Origin: Cytophagales bacterium
Lineage (GTDB): Bacteria; Bacteroidota; Bacteroidia; Cytophagales; Spirosomataceae
Reading direction: 5' to 3'
DNA length: 10,937 nucleotides
Assembly (NCBI GenBank): GCA_028868395.1
Contig: JAGWUO010000015.1
Location: forward strand, 1 to 10,937
In this document: piece by piece, positions 6,231-10,937 of the stretch
How positions within the stretch are numbered: position 1 is the stretch's first letter
Layout of the letters: each line of letters opens with the position of its first letter
Translations under genes and position numbers: made by a program
Notes under the pieces: generated by a model
What the model saw: the letters and a program-made list of their open reading frames with translations, nothing else
Told to the model about the DNA's origin: nothing
Databases searched by the model: none

Positions 6231-6244
6231 ATAAATGTCAGGGC

Positions 6245-6283
6245 AAAAAAAAGTCCGGAAAGGAATTTCTTCCCCTCCGGACT
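6245..6283 (-). terminator. Intrinsic terminator of icd
   Basis: Read on the minus strand, AGTCCGGA pairs with TCCGGACT (6283-6276 with 6259-6252). Two G-U wobbles, four more pairs (GGAA/TTCC) and a GAAA tetraloop follow inward, making a 14-bp stem followed by eight T (6252-6245). On the plus strand the wobbles become A-C mismatches and the hairpin is preceded, not followed, by the homopolymer run. The element is therefore built for minus-strand transcripts, i.e. icd, whose stop is about 108 nt upstream. Confidence 0.88.
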
Positions 6284-6287
6284 CATT

Positions 6288-6393
6288 GACTAAGTTGCGA
6301 AGCAACGACTAAGACGAAGTCGACTAAGTCACGCAGTGACGACTCTTTTTCGACTAAGTCTCGCAGAGACGACTAAGCCGCCTGCGGCGACTA
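6288..6393 (-). repeat. Right hairpin array in the icd 3' UTR: five units with TTAGTC linkers, mirror-oriented
   Basis: On the plus strand the linker reads GACTAA (6288, 6307, 6322, 6352, 6371), i.e. TTAGTC on the icd strand. Hairpins lie at 6294-6306, 6313-6321, 6328-6340, 6358-6370 and 6377-6388. In icd sense the stems are GTTGC, GAC, GTCAC, GTCTC, GCCGC with loops TTC, TTC, TGC, TGC and AG. The rules are the same as in the left array: C-G closing pair and a T-first triloop (except the AG one), with varied stems. An 11-nt piece at 6341-6351 replaces or degrades one step. The linker nearest icd (GACTAC, 6389-6394) contains the icd stop codon (6391-6393). It lies between the icd stop and the icd terminator, so it should be transcribed as the icd 3' UTR. 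Confidence 0.88.
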
Positions 6394-7620
6394 CGCTAAC
6401 GCAGCCTTCAAATTCGTATCTAAAGCCTCTAAGAACTCTTCTGTGTATAAGTAGTGCTCTCCGTGGTTTACTTTGTTACCGTGGATACAAACAGCTAAAT
6501 CTTTCGTCATTTTACCTGACTCCACTGTCTCAACACATACTTTTTCCAATGTTTGGCAGAAATTAATCAAAGCCGCATTGTTATCTAATTTACCACGGAA
6601 TTCTAAGCCACGTGTCCAAGCGAAGATAGATGCGATTGGATTCGTAGAAGTAGGCTTTCCAGCTTGGTGATCGCGGTAGTGACGAGTCACAGTTCCGTGA
6701 GCCGCTTCAGCTTCCATTACTTTTCCGTCTGGAGTAATCAATACTGAAGTCATTAAGCCTAATGAACCGAAACCTTGAGCAACTGTATCAGACTGAACGT
6801 CTCCATCATAGTTTTTACAAGCCCAAACAAAGTTACCATTCCACTTTAATGCAGAAGCAACCATGTCATCGATCAAACGGTGCTCGTAAACGATACCTTT
6901 TGCGTCAAATTTCGCTTTGTAATCTGCTTGGTAGATCTCTTCGAAGATATCTTTGAAACGACCATCGTATTTCTTCAAGATCGTATTCTTAGTCGATAAA
7001 TATAAAGGCCAGCCTTTGCTCAATGCCATGTTAAAGCAAGAGTGTGCAAAACCTTTGATCGATTCATCCGTATTGTACATGGTCATTGCAACGCCATCTC
7101 CTTTGAAGTTGTATACTTCGAACGTTTGAGCTGCACCACCATCTTCTGGTTGGAATGTAACCGTTAATTTACCTTTTCCTTTCGTTACGAAGTCAGTTGC
7201 GCGGTACTGATCACCGAACGCGTGACGACCGATCATGATAGGAGCAGTCCAGTTAGGAACTAAACGAGGAACGTTAGCGCAAACGATTGGCTCACGGAAA
7301 ACAGTACCATCTAGGATGTTGCGAATCGTTCCGTTAGGTGATTTCCACATTTGTTTCAAATCAAATTCAGCTACACGAGCCTCATCTGGAGTGATCGTTG
7401 CACATTTGATACCTACACCGTATTTTTTGATTGCCTCAGCTGCTTCGATGGTTACTTGGTCATTCGTCTCATCGCGGTATTCTACGCCTAAATCATAGTA
7501 TTTAATGTCTAGATCTAAATAAGGCAAGATTAATTTATCCTTGATGAATTTCCAGATAATTCGAGTCATCTCATCGCCGTCTAATTCAACGACTGGGTTG
7601 GCAACTTTAATTTTTTCCAT
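6391..7620 (-). CDS. icd: NADP-dependent isocitrate dehydrogenase, eukaryote-like homodimeric type
   Basis: 409 aa from the ATG at 7620. It oxidises isocitrate to 2-oxoglutarate and CO2 with NADP+ in the TCA cycle. The protein resembles human IDH1 almost block for block: [27 protein letters not shown]100-N, R109, G-R132[12 protein letters not shown]211, D-D-M-V-A (251-255), Y-D-G-D-V-Q-S-D (271-278, metal ligands) and the NADP-phosphate motif H-G-T-V-T-R-H (308-314). Arg100, Arg109 and Arg132 carry the same numbers as in human IDH1. A longer frame starting at 7692 adds 24 residues encoded by the promoter region (box at 7661-7668), so I chose 7620. Divergent from purU. Its 3' UTR carries the right hairpin array, and the stop codon is part of a repeat linker. 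Confidence 0.97.
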   Translation of the reverse strand: MEKIKVANPVVELDGDEMTRIIWKFIKDKLILPYLDLDIKYYDLGVEYRDETNDQVTIEAAEAIKKYGVGIKCATITPDEARVAEFDLKQMWKSPNGTIRNILDGTVFREPIVCANVPRLVPNWTAPIMIGRHAFGDQYRATDFVTKGKGKLTVTFQPEDGGAAQTFEVYNFKGDGVAMTMYNTDESIKGFAHSCFNMALSKGWPLYLSTKNTILKKYDGRFKDIFEEIYQADYKAKFDAKGIVYEHRLIDDMVASALKWNGNFVWACKNYDGDVQSDTVAQGFGSLGLMTSVLITPDGKVMEAEAAHGTVTRHYRDHQAGKPTSTNPIASIFAWTRGLEFRGKLDNNAALINFCQTLEKVCVETVESGKMTKDLAVCIHGNKVNHGEHYLYTEEFLEALDTNLKAALA

Positions 7621-7660
7621 TTTTGTTATATCAATATTTTGATAGGTTGTGTTAATCTTG

Positions 7661-7668
7661 CAAAGGTA
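7661..7668 (-). promoter_or_regulatory. icd promoter, -7 box TACCTTTG
   Basis: On the minus strand TACCTTTG matches TAnnTTTG and is identical to the rpsF box. It leaves about 34 nt before the icd ATG at 7620, an A-rich leader with no Shine-Dalgarno. No TTTG is seen at the expected -33 position. Confidence 0.65.
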
Positions 7669-7702
7669 AAGACTAAATCTTTTTTCCTCCATTATTTTGG
7701 GG

Positions 7703-7710
7703 TATTTTTG
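7703..7710 (+). promoter_or_regulatory. purU promoter, -7 box TATTTTTG
   Basis: TATTTTTG fits TAnnTTTG, 22 bp upstream of the purU ATG at 7733. No good -33 element is seen. The box lies 34 bp from the icd box on the other strand, so the two divergent promoters share upstream DNA. Confidence 0.5.
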
Positions 7711-7732
7711 TCAAAATGCTAGCTTTTTTTTA

Positions 7733-8566
7733 ATGGAAACCGTAATTAAGATCTCATGCAAGGATGAGAAAGGATTAGTTCATAAAATAACGGGGGTGTT
7801 ATTCTCGAAATTAGTGAATGTCACCCAGACCAATGAGTTTGTAGATGAACTTAAAGATCGCTTTTTTATGCGGGTATCTTTTACAGGTGCAACTGATTTG
7901 ATATCCTTGAAGCAGGAAATCGAAGTCGTTTTACCTTTCGATGCGCAAGTGGAAGTAATCCCGCCAGCAAAAAAGCGTGTATTCCTATGTGTGACCAAAG
8001 AGCATCATTGTTTAGGGGATTTACTGATCAAGTCTCAATTCGAAGATATGCCTTTTACTATCGTGGGTGTGTTAGGGAATCACGCCGTTTTAGCCTCTTT
8101 GTGTACTCAATTTTCCATTCCATTCACACACGTGCCGGCAGAAGGTTTATCGCGTGAAGCACATGAGGCGCAGCTTAGGTTGATTATTGATGCTGCAAAT
8201 CCTGATTTAATTGTGCTGGCTAAATATATGCGAATATTAACCCCTGATTTTGCGTCGGCTTATTTAGGTAAGATGATCAACATTCACCACTCTTTCTTAC
8301 CCGCTTTTGTAGGAGCAAATCCGTACCAGCAAGCTTTTCAGCGTGGGGTGAAAATTATTGGTGCAACTGCTCATTTTGTGACGGATGATCTAGATGAAGG
8401 TCCAATTATTTGTCAGGATGTGGTTTCAGTGAACCATTCTTATGATGCGAAGCAAATGTCGAAAGCGGGAAAAGAAGTGGAAAAAATGGTTTTGGCTAAA
8501 GCATTACAGCTTGTACTCGAAGATCGCGTCTTTATTCATGAAAACAAGACGATTTTATTTGATTAA
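7733..8566 (+). CDS. purU: Formyltetrahydrofolate deformylase
   Basis: 277 aa from the ATG at 7733 (E. coli PurU is 280 aa). It hydrolyses 10-formyl-THF to THF and formate, balancing the one-carbon pool and supplying formate for purine synthesis. The N-terminal ACT domain (about residues 3-75) starts I-K-I-S-C-K-D-E-K-G-L-V-H-K-I-T, the site type that senses glycine/methionine in the family. The C-terminal formyltransferase-fold domain (about 82-277) has I-N183-I-H185-H-S-F-L-P, G-A-N-P-Y-Q-Q-A-F and D-L-D221-E-G-P-I-I, i.e. the Asn-His-Asp catalytic set. A TTG at 7697 would extend the frame by 12 residues but overlaps the promoter box. Divergent from icd; ffh follows after 45 bp on the same strand. 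It competes with fmt in this window for the same cofactor. Confidence 0.96.
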   Translation: METVIKISCKDEKGLVHKITGVLFSKLVNVTQTNEFVDELKDRFFMRVSFTGATDLISLKQEIEVVLPFDAQVEVIPPAKKRVFLCVTKEHHCLGDLLIKSQFEDMPFTIVGVLGNHAVLASLCTQFSIPFTHVPAEGLSREAHEAQLRLIIDAANPDLIVLAKYMRILTPDFASAYLGKMINIHHSFLPAFVGANPYQQAFQRGVKIIGATAHFVTDDLDEGPIICQDVVSVNHSYDAKQMSKAGKEVEKMVLAKALQLVLEDRVFIHENKTILFD

Positions 8567-8611
8567 AATTTGCCTGAAAAAGCGTAAATTGCAGTCCTTT
8601 TTTTAGATACT

Positions 8612-9946
8612 ATGTTTGAGAATTTAAGTTCGAAGTTGACCACTGCTATGCGTACCCTGAAGGGGAACGGTAGAATTACGGATATTAACGTTGCCGCCAC
8701 GGTGAAGGAAATTCGCCGCGCCTTAATGGATGCGGACGTTAACTACAAGGTAGCGAAAGAAATTACGGATCGAATTAAGGATCAGGCGATGGGTCAAAAA
8801 ATCCTCATTGCCGTAGAGCCTGGCCAATTATTGATTAAAATTGTTCACGAAGAATTAACCCAATTAATGGGTGGCCAAAAGCAGGACATTAACCTAAAAG
8901 GCGATCCATCGGTCGTTTTGATTGCGGGTTTACAAGGTTCTGGTAAAACAACTTTCTCGGGTAAATTAGCTCAATACATAAAAAAAGGGGGACGCAATGT
9001 CCTATTAGTAGCCTGCGATATTTACCGTCCAGCGGCGATCGACCAATTGAAAGTATTGGGAGAGCAAGTGGGGGTGGAAGTGTACGCTGAGCCTGAAAAT
9101 AAGAACGCAGTAAGCATCGCGGAGAACGCCTTATCTTATGCCCGTAAGATGGGTAAAAAAGTAGTCATCGTCGATACGGCGGGTCGTTTAGCGGTGGATG
9201 AGGCGATGATGAACGAGATCGCAGCTGTCAAGGAAGCGATTAAACCAACGGAGATTTTATTCGTTGTTGATTCGATGACGGGTCAAGATGCGGTGAATAC
9301 GGCGAAGACCTTTAATGATCGATTAAACTTTGATGGCGTTGTCTTAACGAAATTAGATGGGGATTCTCGCGGTGGTGCGGCCCTTTCTATCCGTCAAATT
9401 GTTGATAAACCAATTAAATTCATTTCTACAGGGGAAAAAATGGAGGCCTTGGATCAGTTCTATCCTGATCGTATGGCGAACCGTATCCTAGGAATGGGGG
9501 ACGTGTTGTCTTTAGTAGAGCGTGCGCAGCAGGCTTTTGACGAAGATGAGGCGGCTCGATTAAATAAGAAGATACGTCAAAACAACTTTACGTTTGAGGA
9601 CTTCTATGCACAGTTACAGCAAATTAAGAAGATGGGTAACATCAAGGATTTGATGGGCATGGTGCCAGGAATGAGTCAGGCAGTGAAGGATGTAGATATT
9701 TCCAATGATTCCTTCAAGCCGATTGAAGCGATCATTAGTTCGATGACTCCGAAGGAGCGTCAAAATCCAGATATTTTGAACCCATCACGTAAGAATCGGA
9801 TTGTTGCAGGGTCAGGAACGTCGATTCAGGAGGTGAATAACCTGTTGAAACAGTTCGAAGACATGCGCAAAATGATGAAGATGATGAACAAGGTGCAGGA
9901 TGGCAAGATGAAGATGCCTAATTTAGGGGGCATGTTCAAGCGCTAA
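8612..9946 (+). CDS. ffh: Signal recognition particle GTPase Ffh
   Basis: 444 aa, normal length. With 4.5S RNA it binds signal sequences of nascent membrane and secreted proteins and docks with FtsY at the membrane. N domain about residues 1-85; G domain with G1 G-L-Q-G-S-G-K-T-T (106-114), C-D-I-Y-R-P-A-A (135-142), D-T-A-G-R (188-192) and T-K-L-D-G-D-S-R-G-G (246-255). The M domain from about 300 includes M-G-N-I-K-D-L-M-G-M-V-P-G-M and a Met-rich tail (M-R-K-M-M-K-M-M and more) that forms the signal-sequence groove and RNA-binding region. ATG start after an A/T-rich leader. The 45 bp after purU contain only an imperfect -7-like sequence (TAAATTGC, 8585-8592), so co-transcription with purU is possible. 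Its TAA directly abuts the pheT stop on the opposite strand. Confidence 0.97.
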   Translation: MFENLSSKLTTAMRTLKGNGRITDINVAATVKEIRRALMDADVNYKVAKEITDRIKDQAMGQKILIAVEPGQLLIKIVHEELTQLMGGQKQDINLKGDPSVVLIAGLQGSGKTTFSGKLAQYIKKGGRNVLLVACDIYRPAAIDQLKVLGEQVGVEVYAEPENKNAVSIAENALSYARKMGKKVVIVDTAGRLAVDEAMMNEIAAVKEAIKPTEILFVVDSMTGQDAVNTAKTFNDRLNFDGVVLTKLDGDSRGGAALSIRQIVDKPIKFISTGEKMEALDQFYPDRMANRILGMGDVLSLVERAQQAFDEDEAARLNKKIRQNNFTFEDFYAQLQQIKKMGNIKDLMGMVPGMSQAVKDVDISNDSFKPIEAIISSMTPKERQNPDILNPSRKNRIVAGSGTSIQEVNNLLKQFEDMRKMMKMMNKVQDGKMKMPNLGGMFKR

Positions 9947-9965
9947 TTATTTTCGAATTAGCGCT
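9939..9965. terminator. Perfect 10-bp inverted repeat spanning both ffh and pheT stop codons
   Basis: AGCGCTAATT (9939-9948) and AATTAGCGCT (9956-9965) are perfect inverted repeats around the 7-nt loop ATTTTCG. The ffh TAA (9944-9946) and the pheT stop (9947-9949) both lie within it. Neither strand has a T run after the stem, so it is not a canonical intrinsic terminator; a shared, bidirectional 3'-end or stabilising hairpin is the likeliest reading. The symmetry is seen directly; its function is inferred. Confidence 0.6.
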
Positions 9966-10937
9966 CCTATTTCCTTCTCGAATCCTTTCATTAAGCGATC
10001 CATCGTGGACTCAATTACCTTATCCGTTAAGGTTTGGGACTCATCTTGTAGCGTAAAGCTTACAGAATAGGCCTTCTTACCTTCACCCAGGTTTTTGCCC
10101 TCGTAGACGTCGAATATCGATACGTTTTTCAGTAAATTCTTCTCGTATTGCTCTGCTAGTTTGCGAATCGCTTGGTAGCTGACCGTTTTGTCAACGACAA
10201 GTGATAAGTCACGACGAACCTCAGGGAATTTAGAAATCTCCTGGTAGACGAAGTCTGCCTTTTCTTGCTTCACCCAGTAATCCCAGTCAAAGTCGGCGAA
10301 GAATACGTCTTGTTTTACCTCCCATTTACTGGCTAAATTCGGATGAATCATCCCGACTTCCAGACACGCTTTCTTGTTGATGGAAATGCGCAACCCAAAG
10401 GCAAAAACACTCGAATTTTCGATCGTATCGGTCTCAAACTCTGTTACACCTAATGAGCGCATTAACTCAATGCTGACTTGGTATAAGTGGTGTAACGCGG
10501 TTTTAGTAGGTGTGCTTGACCATGTTTCTCCCGCCCATAAACCGGTTGTAAATAAAGCTAAATGTCTTTTTTCGATGTATTTAGCCCCTTTTTTGTGGTA
10601 GGTTTTACCAAATTCAAATACTTTCAGATCTTTTTGGCGGCGGTTAATATTATGAGCCAAGACTTCTAATCCGGCGAATGACATGTGCTGTCTCATGACG
10701 CCAAGATCTTCAGAAAGTCGATTAAGAATCTCTACCGTTTCAAATGGTAAATCTTTCGCGATGGCAGCATGTGCATCGGCTTTCGTCAATGAATTGGTGA
10801 TGATTTCCTGGAAGCCTTTGGCCGTCAAAATCTGTGAGATATTCAACTGCACCCGCTCCTTGTCTAGTAAAGGGAATTCCGAGATGAAATTCGCGCTTAG
10901 ATGATCTGATAATGGGATGTTATCTAAACCATGTATA
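9947..10937 (-). CDS. pheT: Phenylalanyl-tRNA synthetase beta subunit, C-terminal part (cut by window)
   Basis: The minus-strand frame runs open to the right edge; 329 codons are visible of a protein normally near 800 aa. PheT is the beta half of the alpha2-beta2 enzyme that charges tRNA-Phe in the cytoplasm. Seen, in order from the edge: H-G-L-D-N-I-P (matching the R-I-Y-G-Y-D-x-I block that ends the B5 domain), the catalytic-like module with F-Q-E-I-I-T-N-S-L and R-Q-H-M-S-F-A-G-L-E-V-L-A-H-N-I-N-R, K-V-F-E-F-G-K-T-Y, and the C-terminal FDX-ACB tRNA-binding domain starting K-F-P-E-V-R-R-D-L-S-L-V-V and ending in the last ~93 residues. A GTG at 10850-10852 is only an internal Val codon. Its stop abuts the ffh stop inside a perfect inverted repeat. 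Confidence 0.95.
   Translation of the reverse strand, partial: IHGLDNIPLSDHLSANFISEFPLLDKERVQLNISQILTAKGFQEIITNSLTKADAHAAIAKDLPFETVEILNRLSEDLGVMRQHMSFAGLEVLAHNINRRQKDLKVFEFGKTYHKKGAKYIEKRHLALFTTGLWAGETWSSTPTKTALHHLYQVSIELMRSLGVTEFETDTIENSSVFAFGLRISINKKACLEVGMIHPNLASKWEVKQDVFFADFDWDYWVKQEKADFVYQEISKFPEVRRDLSLVVDKTVSYQAIRKLAEQYEKNLLKNVSIFDVYEGKNLGEGKKAYSVSFTLQDESQTLTDKVIESTMDRLMKGFEKEIGALIRK

Noticed and set aside
6081..6393. CRISPR array reading of the repeats
   Set aside because: The constant part is only 6 nt, the 'spacers' are 9-13 nt self-complementary palindromes, orientation flips midway and no cas gene is present.
6336..6566. Plus-strand open frame of 76 codons over the right array and icd 3' end
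   Set aside because: It is a shadow of icd and of repeat DNA; composition is low-complexity Thr/Leu/Ser and there is no promoter or family resemblance.
7621..7692. 24-residue N-terminal extension of isocitrate dehydrogenase
   Set aside because: It is encoded by the promoter box and leader; family proteins begin near M-E-K-I-K-V.
7697..7732. 12-residue N-terminal extension of PurU from a TTG
   Set aside because: It overlaps the -7 box, and the ACT domain begins right after the ATG at 7733.
10850..10852. GTG as start of the pheT-like gene
   Set aside because: The frame continues upstream to the window edge with recognisable PheT sequence (H-G-L-D-N-I-P), so this is an internal Val codon.

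Overview
The window looks like a stretch of core chromosome from a member of the Bacteroidota, probably the Cytophagales; the genus is not determined. Three things point there. Several genes are preceded by the Bacteroidota -7 promoter box TAnnTTTG (clearest before rpsF, greA, icd and purU). Start codons follow A/T-rich leaders without a Shine-Dalgarno sequence. The isocitrate dehydrogenase is of the eukaryote-like homodimeric type. I see no phage, transposase, toxin-antitoxin or CRISPR genes.

Layout, left to right. Positions 1-1491 (+) hold the end of a membrane-anchored LysM protein translationally coupled to a secreted M15-family peptidase. Next come fmt (-), greA (+), yggS (-), a membrane-anchored coiled-coil protein of unknown function (+) and the ribosomal operon rpsF-rpsR-rplI (+). 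A 381-bp gene-free region follows, filled with an unusual array of small hairpins and two terminators. Then icd (-), purU (+), ffh (+) and the C-terminal part of pheT (-), which runs off the right edge.

The genes mostly serve translation and its one-carbon supply. fmt formylates initiator tRNA, purU releases formate from the same cofactor (10-formyl-THF), S6/S18/L9 are ribosomal, ffh targets nascent membrane proteins and pheT charges tRNA-Phe. greA rescues stalled RNA polymerase, and icd supplies 2-oxoglutarate and NADPH.

The strands alternate, giving four convergent gene ends. Three are fused: 4-bp overlaps at M15/fmt and greA/yggS, and direct abutment at ffh/pheT. Terminator-like hairpins at these three lie inside the neighbouring coding sequence or span both stop codons. 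The fourth end, rplI/icd, is the exception and carries the main oddity. There, 13 short hairpins (mostly 5-bp stem, 3-nt loop) with varying stems but a constant hexamer linker TTAGTC form two arrays, mirror-oriented around the icd terminator. The last linker contains the icd stop codon. I do not recognise this element as a described repeat family. A second regulatory candidate is a terminator hairpin in the greA leader, between promoter and start codon, which suggests attenuation.
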